A stretch of DNA of 64,000 bases from positions 581,337-645,336 of the forward strand of contig JAHBUX010000001.1 of assembly GCA_019637855.1 (NCBI GenBank). Reading direction: 5' to 3'. The notes under the pieces were generated by a model. The model saw only the letters and a list, made by a program, of their open reading frames with translations. It was not told where the DNA came from and searched no databases. Both the position numbers and the translations under genes were made by a program. This document shows, in pieces, positions 1-7,755 of this stretch (position 1 is its first letter; each line of letters starts with the position of its first letter). The stretch comes from Bdellovibrionales bacterium. Its GTDB lineage: Bacteria; Bdellovibrionota; Bdellovibrionia; Bdellovibrionales; UBA1609.

Positions 1-40
1 GCAGTAGCGCGCCTCCGTTAAGCAGAAGAGGGGTTAGGCG

Positions 41-253
41 ATGACAACAGAGCTAGTGCTCTTACTGGGCATCTACGCTTTTTTGCTCTTAGGAGCCTTC
101 CTCGGCGATTTAGGCCCGATTGAAACTTTCAAAAAATCGGCACCTCGTTTAGGCGCTCGCGTGGAACGCAATATCTCCGTCGGAGATGGCTTCCGAAAAT
201 CCGCGAACGACAATCAGGCGGTGGTGTGGCTTAAACCCGAAGGACGTCAATAA
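41..253 (+). CDS. small membrane protein at the head of the Tad pilus operon
   Basis: A 70-residue protein with one hydrophobic segment at about residues 4-23, followed by a polar tail rich in basic residues and ending in WLKPEGRQ. Its stop codon overlaps the start of the prepilin peptidase by one base, so it is translationally coupled to the Tad operon. It lacks the Flp-pilin signature (G/XXXXEY around the cleavage site), so I do not call it the major pilin. It could be a pilus accessory protein or an anchor subunit. I do not recognise the family. An upstream GAGGGG about 7 bases before the ATG supports the start. Confidence 0.6.
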   Translation: MTTELVLLLGIYAFLLLGAFLGDLGPIETFKKSAPRLGARVERNISVGDGFRKSANDNQAVVWLKPEGRQ

Positions 254-750
254 TGGAAATGTGGGCGGTGGCAACTCTCACACTGGTGGCCGGCTTGGTG
301 GATGATTTGCGCTCGCGCAAGGTCCACAACGCACTGGTGTTGGCGCTGCTGCCCGCGGTTCTTTTGGCCAGTTTTTATTATCGCGGTTTCGATGGCTCAG
401 TCACCGGTCTAAGTGCCGCGGTTCTGGCCTTGTTAGTTACCATTCCGCTTTTCGCTATGGGAGTTTTGGGCGGCGGCGATGTGAAACTGTTCACTGTTTT
501 CGCTTTGGCCGTCGACCCCACCAGCATGTTCTACACATTGCTTTACTCTGTGATCTGGGGCGGCCTCTTTGGTCTGACCCGCTCGGCTTTACAAAAACAG
601 CTCTTCACTCTGGTGCGCAACACCTACAAGCTGGCGCACCAACGTCAGCGTTTGCAGGCGCAAGAGCTGCACAAGATACCGTACACCATCGCGTTGTTGC
701 TAGGTTGGTTCACGCAATTGACTTTCTTAAGAGCGGGAGGCGGATTGTGA
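253..750 (+). CDS. cpaA: prepilin peptidase, A24 family (CpaA/TadV-like)
   Basis: An integral membrane aspartic peptidase that removes the leader of Flp pilins and TadE-like pseudopilins at the cytoplasmic face. The 165-residue protein is of the short, single-domain kind typical of Tad systems, without the N-terminal methylase part of PilD. Two catalytic aspartates fit the family: one in the N-terminal DDLRSRKVHN stretch (about residues 16-25) and one in GGGDVKL (about residues 74-80), which matches the GxGD motif. Several hydrophobic helices separate them. The start ATG overlaps the TAA of the preceding gene, and the stop overlaps the GTG of the next gene. Translational coupling therefore runs through the cluster. 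Confidence 0.85.
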   Translation: MEMWAVATLTLVAGLVDDLRSRKVHNALVLALLPAVLLASFYYRGFDGSVTGLSAAVLALLVTIPLFAMGVLGGGDVKLFTVFALAVDPTSMFYTLLYSVIWGGLFGLTRSALQKQLFTLVRNTYKLAHQRQRLQAQELHKIPYTIALLLGWFTQLTFLRAGGGL

Positions 751-1019
751 CCCAAACGCTTACCCCCGCTAAGCTCAACCAATCCGGCCAAGCTATTCTG
801 GAAGCCATTCTAATTCTGACCATTATGATGGGACTCACCCTAGTCACGGCACGGTTCTTCAATGACGAAGAGGTCGTGAAGCGCTTGATCACCGGTCCCT
901 TCACCAATCTTTCAGGCATGCTACAGAACGGAGTGTGGGCGCCGCCGGCACAGGGGGCCGCAGCACATCCCAGTAACCACTACCGCCACATCGTTATCGA
1001 AGGGGAGGCTGTGCGATGA
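747..1019 (+). CDS. TadE-like/pilin-like small protein
   Basis: The GTG at 747 is chosen because GGGAGG lies six bases upstream (735-740) and the GTGA overlaps the prepilin peptidase stop; an ATG further upstream lies inside the peptidase gene. The 90-residue product has a short basic N-terminus, then GQAILEAILILTIMMG. This looks like a type IV prepilin cleavage region (G before a hydrophobic helix with a conserved glutamate). The rest is short and polar. It is probably a substrate of the adjacent peptidase and a minor pilin or pseudopilin of the Tad pilus. I cannot tell whether it is the major Flp subunit. Confidence 0.6.
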   Translation: MTQTLTPAKLNQSGQAILEAILILTIMMGLTLVTARFFNDEEVVKRLITGPFTNLSGMLQNGVWAPPAQGAAAHPSNHYRHIVIEGEAVR

Positions 1020-1627
1020 TGCAAAATCAGCGCGGTCTTATCACTGTCGATTTCCTGTTTTCATTGGTGCTGATCATGGGCATGACCGGTCTACTCTTTG
1101 TTCTGACTTTCTCGATGTCGATCGCCGCGGTCACTCAATATGTCACTTTCGCGGCCGCTCGCAATTTCGTGCCCTCGCATGTCGATCAAGCTGCTCAGCT
1201 GGCGCGCGCGCAGGCTAAGTATGACGAGCTTTTGAACAATCCGGTTTTGCGGCCGCTTTACACCGGCGGTTGGTTCACGGTTGATGCTCAGGTCACTGTC
1301 GGTGATCTGACTCAGGCCGTACCTGCGTTTGGTCAGGACAACGCGGTCAATAAGTTTTGGGGTGCCGGGACTAACTTTACGGCGCGCATTTTGGATTTCC
1401 GCATCCCTTTCTTCGGCTCCACGGTACCGGATGGAGATGGTAGTGGTTCGGGATTTAAATCGTATTTGAGTTCGAGTTTGGGTCGCGAACCGACGTCCGC
1501 CGAGTGCATCGAGTTCACGGCGTCACGTTGGACGGCGATTCGCAATTTGCAGGTCTCAGGAGGAGCCGCATATAGCACAGGGACGGGCACGCAGGGGTAC
1601 TTCCCCATGACAGACGACGGGTGCTAG
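1016..1627 (+). CDS. TadE/TadG-like pseudopilin
   Basis: A 203-residue protein whose N-terminus (NQRGLITVDFLFSLVLIMG) has the prepilin-like pattern of a small residue before a hydrophobic helix with an acidic residue at position +5. The rest is an exported domain with a Gly/Ser-rich patch around residue 145. Two cysteines (one at the very C-terminus) could form a disulfide. Tandem ATGs occur at 1016 and 1019, both served by GGGGAGG near 1001-1007. The gene overlaps its neighbours by 4-9 bases on both sides. By family knowledge, TadE/F/G-like minor pilins are processed by the Tad peptidase and needed for pilus assembly. The exact subtype is not assignable by eye. Confidence 0.65.
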   Translation: MMQNQRGLITVDFLFSLVLIMGMTGLLFVLTFSMSIAAVTQYVTFAAARNFVPSHVDQAAQLARAQAKYDELLNNPVLRPLYTGGWFTVDAQVTVGDLTQAVPAFGQDNAVNKFWGAGTNFTARILDFRIPFFGSTVPDGDGSGSGFKSYLSSSLGREPTSAECIEFTASRWTAIRNLQVSGGAAYSTGTGTQGYFPMTDDGC

Positions 1628-1629
1628 AT

Positions 1630-2118
1630 ATGCAAAGGCTTCGTGCCGCTCACATTTTAAAGAGTCAGAAAGGGATGGCGATCATCGAGACCGTTCCCTT
1701 GCTGGTGATCTTTGTGGTGCTGATGAGCTTCGGCATGGGCTTTTTTGGCGTGATTCACACGGCTGTTTTGCATTCGATCGCCGCCCGCACGTATAGTTTT
1801 GAAACCTTCCGCCAGCGCACCAATCTGTATTTCTTCCGTGAAGACGGTTCTGGTACGAATGCGTCGACCGCCATCAATTTCACGAAGAAGGGCTGGCGTT
1901 TTCAGGCTGTTCAGCACGAGACCGATGATCGTAAGCGCTTCGTGGCAACCACGCGTCCGATCTCGCTCGGCCGGGCCATTGCTGCGACAGACACCAATGA
2001 AGAGACGCACAACAAGGATATTCTTTCGCTTTTACCGCGCAACCAGAGAGTGGCTGTGAATCCGGTGTGGGTCATGGTCGGCTACGGAATCTGCTTAAAC
2101 GCTAAGTGTGGAAACTAG
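1630..2118 (+). CDS. TadE-like pseudopilin
   Basis: About 162 residues. The region SQKGMAIIETVPLLVIF shows a prepilin cleavage site (G before MAIIE, glutamate at +5) and a hydrophobic helix, as in TadE-domain proteins. A short exported domain follows with two cysteines near the C-terminus (GICLNAKCGN). ATG 1630 is preferred over an in-frame GTG at 1621 because GGGTG sits six bases before it, although the signal is weak. The third pilin-like protein in a row, it is likely a minor pilin. The 3' end overlaps the extended reading frame of cpaB, and the likely cpaB start lies 11 bases downstream. Confidence 0.65.
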   Translation: MQRLRAAHILKSQKGMAIIETVPLLVIFVVLMSFGMGFFGVIHTAVLHSIAARTYSFETFRQRTNLYFFREDGSGTNASTAINFTKKGWRFQAVQHETDDRKRFVATTRPISLGRAIAATDTNEETHNKDILSLLPRNQRVAVNPVWVMVGYGICLNAKCGN

Positions 2119-2129
2119 GGAGTGGCATC

Positions 2130-3005
2130 GTGAATCAGAACGAAACTAGGACATTGTGGATCAGCGTAGGCTCTGCCCTCTTCGCCGTTTTTCTGCTGTA
2201 CAGCTACACGCAGGAAAAAAGTGCGGAATTGACCAAGAAGTTTGGCGCCAAGCAACGCGTTGTCATCGCCACTCAAGATATTAACGAGATGGAAACCATC
2301 GATGAAACCATGTTGCAGATCGTGGAGAAGCCGGCGGAGTTTATTGAGCCGCAAGCCTTTTCAGATCCGGAAGAGGCCGTCGGTATGGTGGCGTTGGCTC
2401 CCATCAAGAAGGACGAGCAAGTTCTGCAAACCAAGACCGTGAAACCGAGCCCGGTGACGGGCCTGTCATTGCAGGTTTCACCCAGCAAGCGCGCCATCGC
2501 CATTCCGATCAGCGAGACCAACGCCGTTGCAAAACTTATCACGCCGGGTGACCGCATTGACGTGATCGCGGCTTTGGATGTGGGTAAAGGTCCGGCCCAA
2601 CACCGCGAAGTGAAGACGTTGATGCAAGACGTGGTTGTGCTGTCGACAGGCATGCGCGTGATGAACGAATTGCCTGTGAAGATTGAAAAGCAAGGTCAGA
2701 ACTTTAATCAAATCGCCCTGCGTGGCGATATGAATTGGGGTACGCTGACCATTGAAGCTTCTCCCGAAGAATCACAAGATCTTATCTATTTGTTGTCGAC
2801 CTCGCCGGGATCGATCTTTCTGACCCTGCGCCATCCGTCGGATCACCAGAAGAAACGTTTGCCCGAGTCGACCATTGAATCGCTGTTAGGCAAAGTGTCC
2901 CAAGAGATGATGAATCAACAGCTGCGTGCACCGGCTGCGGCTCCGCCGCCGCCACCTCCTCCTGCGCCTAAGCCGAAGAAGAAGGGACCCTTCATTGATC
3001 TATAG
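2130..3005 (+). CDS. cpaB: Flp pilus assembly protein CpaB/RcpC
   Basis: A periplasmic, membrane-anchored Tad component that works with the secretin. GTG 2130 is chosen because AGGGAG at about 2116-2122 precedes it; a longer frame from 2106 would overlap the previous gene. The 291-residue product has an N-terminal transmembrane segment (about residues 8-25), then a SAF-like domain beginning near RVVIATQDINEMETID. The RcpC-type domain follows, with the family-typical stretch RAIAIPISETNAVAKLITPGD. The C-terminus is a proline-rich tail with seven consecutive prolines and a basic KPKKK end, which may span or bind peptidoglycan. Length and order (before cpaC) match other Tad loci. Confidence 0.88.
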   Translation: MNQNETRTLWISVGSALFAVFLLYSYTQEKSAELTKKFGAKQRVVIATQDINEMETIDETMLQIVEKPAEFIEPQAFSDPEEAVGMVALAPIKKDEQVLQTKTVKPSPVTGLSLQVSPSKRAIAIPISETNAVAKLITPGDRIDVIAALDVGKGPAQHREVKTLMQDVVVLSTGMRVMNELPVKIEKQGQNFNQIALRGDMNWGTLTIEASPEESQDLIYLLSTSPGSIFLTLRHPSDHQKKRLPESTIESLLGKVSQEMMNQQLRAPAAAPPPPPPPAPKPKKKGPFIDL

Positions 3006-3015
3006 GATGTGCTTT

Positions 3016-4542
3016 ATGAAAAACTGGCGCTTCTTTTTGCTCGCCGTTTTTGCTGTGATGTTGGCGAGTCCAGCGGCCTTTGCTGATGACGATGCGGCGG
3101 ATGGCTCTTCTAGTGAAGACTCCAGCGGCCCGGTAAAGACCGATCGCGACTATCTGAATTTGGCCATTGGCGTTTACGATGACAAGAAGGTCGAACAGCT
3201 GCCGAAGAATATCGAGTTGGGCGGAACCTTTCGCAAAGTGGCTCGTGTGCAGTGGAACCCGGACACGCGCACTCTGCGTTTGATTGGCGTCAATCAAGGT
3301 GTCGGCACACTGGTGATCAAGAGTCCTTCAAGCGGCGCGGTCTTGGCCGAGTACACTTTGGACGTGCGCAAAACCGATCTGCAAAAGGTCGCTCGCGAAA
3401 TGCAGGCTTTGCTCGAGGGCATCGAGGGCATTTCGGTGAAGATCTTCAATAACAAAGTGGTGGTGGACGGGCAGATTCTTTTGCCCTCTGATATGAAGCG
3501 CATTCACTCTGTGGTGAAGCAGTACGGCGGTCAGGCCACAACTCTTGTTACCCTCAGCCCGATTGCGCAAAACAAGATCGCTCAGTTTATAGAGAAAAAG
3601 ATCGGTAACCCCGAAATTCGCGTGAACGCAGTCAACGGCAAATTCATTCTTGAGGGTTTCGCCAACACTCGCGAAGAGCGTGATAAGGCCGAGATCGTGG
3701 CCAAGATGTACGTACCTGATGTGGTCGTGGATGAAGCTGTCGCCGACAAAAAAGTGTTGGAGCGCAAAGTGGATGTGGTGATCAATCTGATTGCTGTGCG
3801 TCCGCCGCCAGAAGGTGAGCCCAGCAAGATCGTGCAGATGGTGGTCCACTACGTGGAGCTGCAGAAGGACTACAGCAAATCCTTCCGCTTTCAATGGTTG
3901 CCGGATATCGGTGACGGGTCTTCTTTGGAGTTCACTACCGGTGGTCGTAACCCTGGTGGCTTGGCGGCCACAATCACGGGAACGGTCTCGAACCTCTTAC
4001 CCAAACTGAACTGGGCTAAGCAACATGGCTTTGCTCGCGTGTTGCAGTCTTCGAGCGTGACCGTGGAAGACGGCAAGCAAGGTGTGATCAATTCGATCAC
4101 GCGCTTGCCCTATCAGGTGGTGAACGCTCAGGGCCAACCGTCGACCAATTTCGAAGAGACGGGGATTCGCACCAACATCACGCCGCAGATCATGGGTCAG
4201 CGTTCCGACAGCGTGAAGCTAGCGCTGAACTTCGCGGTGAAGAGCTTGCTCAGCTACTCGGATCAAGGTCCGTTGACGGCCAGCCGTGAAATTCAGACCG
4301 TGCTGCACGTCCGCAGTGGTCAGAGTGCCGCGGTGGGTGGTTTGATTTCGAATGATAGCGGTACCAACTACAATAAGCTCCCCGCAGGCGCTTCTCGTAA
4401 CCCGTTGATTTCGCTGTATGCCTCTAAGGACTTTCGTCGTAACCAGAGTCAGTTTGTGGTGTTCGTCACACCGTTAATTAAGAGCTCGGCCAGCGCCGGG
4501 TCCGATAAGATCAAGCGCAAGTTCCGCCTGGACCAGAACTAG
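3016..4542 (+). CDS. cpaC: Tad secretin CpaC/RcpA
   Basis: The outer-membrane secretin through which the Tad pilus exits. AGGATG about six bases before ATG 3016 and a clear signal peptide (MKNWRFFLLAVFAVMLASPAAFA) support this start over an ATG at 3007. The 508-residue protein has an acidic Ser/Asp linker, an N-terminal pilus-associated domain, and BON-like segments around residues 120-230. The conserved C-terminal secretin domain lies at about residues 290-490 and includes the family-typical ETGIRTNITPQI and GGLISND stretches. It lies just downstream of cpaB, as usual. The multimeric channel role is from family knowledge. Confidence 0.9.
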   Translation: MKNWRFFLLAVFAVMLASPAAFADDDAADGSSSEDSSGPVKTDRDYLNLAIGVYDDKKVEQLPKNIELGGTFRKVARVQWNPDTRTLRLIGVNQGVGTLVIKSPSSGAVLAEYTLDVRKTDLQKVAREMQALLEGIEGISVKIFNNKVVVDGQILLPSDMKRIHSVVKQYGGQATTLVTLSPIAQNKIAQFIEKKIGNPEIRVNAVNGKFILEGFANTREERDKAEIVAKMYVPDVVVDEAVADKKVLERKVDVVINLIAVRPPPEGEPSKIVQMVVHYVELQKDYSKSFRFQWLPDIGDGSSLEFTTGGRNPGGLAATITGTVSNLLPKLNWAKQHGFARVLQSSSVTVEDGKQGVINSITRLPYQVVNAQGQPSTNFEETGIRTNITPQIMGQRSDSVKLALNFAVKSLLSYSDQGPLTASREIQTVLHVRSGQSAAVGGLISNDSGTNYNKLPAGASRNPLISLYASKDFRRNQSQFVVFVTPLIKSSASAGSDKIKRKFRLDQN

Positions 4543-4591
4543 GCCCAGAGCTTGCGCGGTTTTTCCGATAAGAAGCCGGGGGTTAGCTCCT

Positions 4592-6880
4592 GTGGCTGTG
4601 CATGAGAGTTCAAATTTAATTGCAGTGATCGGCGGCAAAGGCGGCGTGGGTAAGTCTGTCTTCGCGGCCAATCTTGCCGCGGCTTTCTTGAAAGAGATGA
4701 AGGCGAAAACTCTTTTGATCGATTGTGATCCGAAGAGCTGTGGCGATCAGAACTTTATCACCGGCATTCGTCCCAATAAAACAGTAATGGATTTGGCGCA
4801 GTTTCCGGGTGCCATCACTCAACAGTCCGTTGACACCTTAGTGACCGGCCATCCAAGCGGCTTGTCCTACATCGGTGCTGTATTGGGTCCTGATCAGGTC
4901 TTCAACGTGCAGGTCGATCTGCTGCGCAAACAGCTCTATGCTCTAAGCCAATTCTATAAGTACATCGTGATCGATCTTGGTAGCGAATTGGAAGCGGTTC
5001 AGCTCGGCGTAATTGAAGATGCGACCGCCATCGTGGTGGTGACCACTCCCGAAGTGTTGGTGGTGAATCAGACACGTCGTTTGATGAATGAAATGATGGC
5101 CGCCTCTGTGCCCGGCGATTTCTTGCAGATCGTCTTGAACAAAGTGAATCGCAGTGGTCTTGACCAAAACGCCATCAGCCAGAGCTTGCGCCGCCCAATT
5201 CTCTCTATGATCCCGCAGGACGATGCGACGGCGGTGGCTGCCTTGCAGCGTTCGACGCCCTTTGTGTTCGGCACTCCGCAAAGCCCTATGTCTGCGGCTT
5301 ACCACGAAGTGGTTCGTAAGCTGACAGGTGGCGTTTTACAAAAACTTAAGAGTGCGAATAAACCGAAACTGACCGCTGTGGCCAAGCCCGCGATCAGTGG
5401 ATCTACCGGGCAGCCGGCGGGTGGCAGCGGCTTGCCGAGCATGCTTGACCCCAAGGGTGGCCGCAAAGGGCGCAAGCGCGATGTAAGCCCGCTCACTTTG
5501 CTGAAAATGCAAGTGCACGATGGTTTGATCAAAGAGATGAACTTGAAAAGTGATCTGATGAAGATCGAAGGCGATCCGGCCAAAGCCCGCGAACTAAAGA
5601 GCAAAACGCAGATGGTGATCTCGCAGCTGACCGACCGTCTATCACCGGGTCTTACCCGCGATGATCGTTCGCGCGTGATCAAAGAGACTTTGGACGAAGC
5701 CCTGGGCCTTGGCGCTTTAGAGGAACTTCTGGCGGACCCCACCGTGACCGAGATCATGGTTAACGGCTGCGATATGATCTATATCGAAAAAAGCGGTAAG
5801 TTGACTCTTTCACCTGTGACTTTCACCAGCAATCAGCAGCTGCGCAATGTGATCGAACGCATTGTTTCCCCCCTCGGCCGTCGCATTGACGAACGTACAC
5901 CTTATGTGGACGCGCGCTTGCCCGATGGTTCGCGGGTGAACGCCATTATCGAACCTTTGGCCATCGACGGACCAGCGGTGACTATTCGCAAATTTCCTGC
6001 CGAACGCATCACTTACAAAGACTATGTGGAACGCTTTGGCTCGATGACTCAGCCGATGATGGATTTTTTGAAGGTCTGTGTCGAGCAGGGTCTGAACATC
6101 GTGATTTCCGGCGGTACGGGTTCTGGTAAAACGACATTGCTCAATGTGATGTCGAGTTTTATTCCCAGCAACGAGCGCATCGTGACGGTTGAAGACGCGG
6201 CCGAATTGCAGTTGAAACAGGATCACGTTGTACGCTTGGAGACTAGGCCCGCCAACTTAGAAGGCACGGGTGAAGTGTCTATCCGCGACCTGATCCGTAA
6301 CTCTCTACGTATGCGCCCTGACCGCATTGTGGTCGGCGAGTGTCGTGACGGCGCCGCCCTTGATATGTTGGCGGCTATGAACACGGGTCACGATGGTTCG
6401 ATGACCACGGTGCATGCCAACACTCCGCGCGAAGCCGTAAGCCGTTTGGAAACTCTGTGTTTGATGGCGGGTATGGATCTTCCGGCCAAGGCTATCCGTG
6501 AACAGATCGCGGGTGCGGTGAATCTGATCGTCCAGATTTCGCGGATGAGCGATGGCTCTCGTAAGATTCTGCACATCACCGAGGTGGTGGGCATGCAGGG
6601 CGATGCAGTCACGCTGCAAGAGGTTTTCCGTTTCAAAGAGGAAGGCTTCGATAAGAACCGTAAGATCATCGGTCAGTTCCAGGCGACCGGCTTGATTCCG
6701 ACCTTTATTGAAGAGTTTGAACAAAAGGGCGTTATGGTCCCGCGCAATCTCTTTATGACCTCCGAGCAGTCGGCTAAGAAGCCTACGGTGAGTGCTGGTC
6801 CCAAACCGCCCTCAATCCCGCGCATCGGAGTTCCCACTCCGAAAAAGACCGGTACAGGCGGCAACGGAGGTACGCCGTGA
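4592..6880 (+). CDS. cpaF: CpaE-CpaF fusion: MinD/ParA-type ATPase joined to Tad secretion ATPase
   Basis: One uninterrupted 762-residue reading frame combines two Tad proteins that are usually separate. Residues 1-260 form a MinD/ParA-like ATPase with the deviant Walker A GGKGGVGKS (K16 and K21); the receiver-like N-terminal domain of classical CpaE is absent. A Gly/Ser/Lys-rich linker occupies about residues 265-300. Residues 300-700 are a CpaF/TadA-type ATPase with Walker A GGTGSGKTT near 506-514, the Asp-box around VEDAAELQL, the Walker B/His box region GECRDGAALDML and TTVHAN. The C-terminus is a low-complexity tail. It should polarise and power pilus assembly in the cytoplasm. The GTG start has only a distant GGGGG. 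The stop overlaps the tadB start. Confidence 0.92.
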   Translation: MAVHESSNLIAVIGGKGGVGKSVFAANLAAAFLKEMKAKTLLIDCDPKSCGDQNFITGIRPNKTVMDLAQFPGAITQQSVDTLVTGHPSGLSYIGAVLGPDQVFNVQVDLLRKQLYALSQFYKYIVIDLGSELEAVQLGVIEDATAIVVVTTPEVLVVNQTRRLMNEMMAASVPGDFLQIVLNKVNRSGLDQNAISQSLRRPILSMIPQDDATAVAALQRSTPFVFGTPQSPMSAAYHEVVRKLTGGVLQKLKSANKPKLTAVAKPAISGSTGQPAGGSGLPSMLDPKGGRKGRKRDVSPLTLLKMQVHDGLIKEMNLKSDLMKIEGDPAKARELKSKTQMVISQLTDRLSPGLTRDDRSRVIKETLDEALGLGALEELLADPTVTEIMVNGCDMIYIEKSGKLTLSPVTFTSNQQLRNVIERIVSPLGRRIDERTPYVDARLPDGSRVNAIIEPLAIDGPAVTIRKFPAERITYKDYVERFGSMTQPMMDFLKVCVEQGLNIVISGGTGSGKTTLLNVMSSFIPSNERIVTVEDAAELQLKQDHVVRLETRPANLEGTGEVSIRDLIRNSLRMRPDRIVVGECRDGAALDMLAAMNTGHDGSMTTVHANTPREAVSRLETLCLMAGMDLPAKAIREQIAGAVNLIVQISRMSDGSRKILHITEVVGMQGDAVTLQEVFRFKEEGFDKNRKIIGQFQATGLIPTFIEEFEQKGVMVPRNLFMTSEQSAKKPTVSAGPKPPSIPRIGVPTPKKTGTGGNGGTP

Positions 6881-7755
6881 GTTTTCTCCTCGGCAACGAA
6901 GCCATTTTTATCCCGTTGTTTGGCATCACGGTTTTTATCTTTGCCTATTTCACTTCGGATCGCATCATCGACTATCTTCATCGCAAAAGCTTAGGCGGTC
7001 GCGAAGAGGTTCTGCAGCTGATGGACAAAATGTTCATCGATACCGATCGCACTAAGGTCACTTATGCCATGCTTGCCGGAAGTTTCGGAATCGGCATGCT
7101 GATGTTTCTTTTGGTGTGGCCGCATTTCGGTTTGGGTGTGGTCTTGTTCTGCGCCTTTACGTTTGCGGGTTGGCAAGCGCCTAAGATCATCATGGTGAAT
7201 TTGTGGGAGCGTCGTTGCGCCACTCTCACCAATCAAATGGTAGATGGCATGACCATCATGGCCAACGGGATCAAAGCGGGACAAAGCTTAACGCAGTCGA
7301 TGGAGCGCGTGGTAGAGAACATGAGCGGCCCTCTCTCGCAGGAATTCAGCCTGGTGCTCAACAAAGTGCGCTTAGGTATGTCGGTTGAGGACGCATTGAA
7401 CGAGTTTGGCGAGCGAATCCCGCGTCAAGATGTGCAGATGTTTGTGACCGGTGTGAATATCTTAAAAGAAACTGGCGGTAATTTAGCTGAGACTTTTCAA
7501 ACCATAACTAGCACGGTGCGTGAGCGGCAAAAGATCGAGAAGAAGATCGAAGCTTTGACCGCTCAAGGAATGATGCAAGCGGTGATTATTACTTTGGTCC
7601 CGCTGCTTTTATTGGGGATTTTCCTCGTTATCGATCCTAATTACGTGATGCCTTTGTTCACCAAGCCTTTGGGTTGGTTCGCCCTGGCCTTAATGCTGAC
7701 CCTTCAGGTTATAGGTTTAATCGTGATGAAAAAAATTGTTACCATTAAGGTATGA
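6877..7755 (+). CDS. tadB: Tad inner-membrane platform protein TadB (T2SSF domain)
   Basis: A 292-residue integral membrane protein that forms the platform on which the CpaF ATPase acts. Hydrophobic helices lie at about residues 8-25, 65-105 and two at the C-terminus. Between them is the cytoplasmic GspF/T2SSF helical domain, recognisable from the GIKAGQSLTQSME and ILKETGGNLAETFQTI stretches. The start GTG overlaps the preceding TGA (GTGA) and follows GGAGG about seven bases upstream. Only one such protein is present here; the partner TadC normally lies directly downstream but is not found before the RHS-like gene. Confidence 0.85.
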   Translation: MSFLLGNEAIFIPLFGITVFIFAYFTSDRIIDYLHRKSLGGREEVLQLMDKMFIDTDRTKVTYAMLAGSFGIGMLMFLLVWPHFGLGVVLFCAFTFAGWQAPKIIMVNLWERRCATLTNQMVDGMTIMANGIKAGQSLTQSMERVVENMSGPLSQEFSLVLNKVRLGMSVEDALNEFGERIPRQDVQMFVTGVNILKETGGNLAETFQTITSTVRERQKIEKKIEALTAQGMMQAVIITLVPLLLLGIFLVIDPNYVMPLFTKPLGWFALALMLTLQVIGLIVMKKIVTIKV

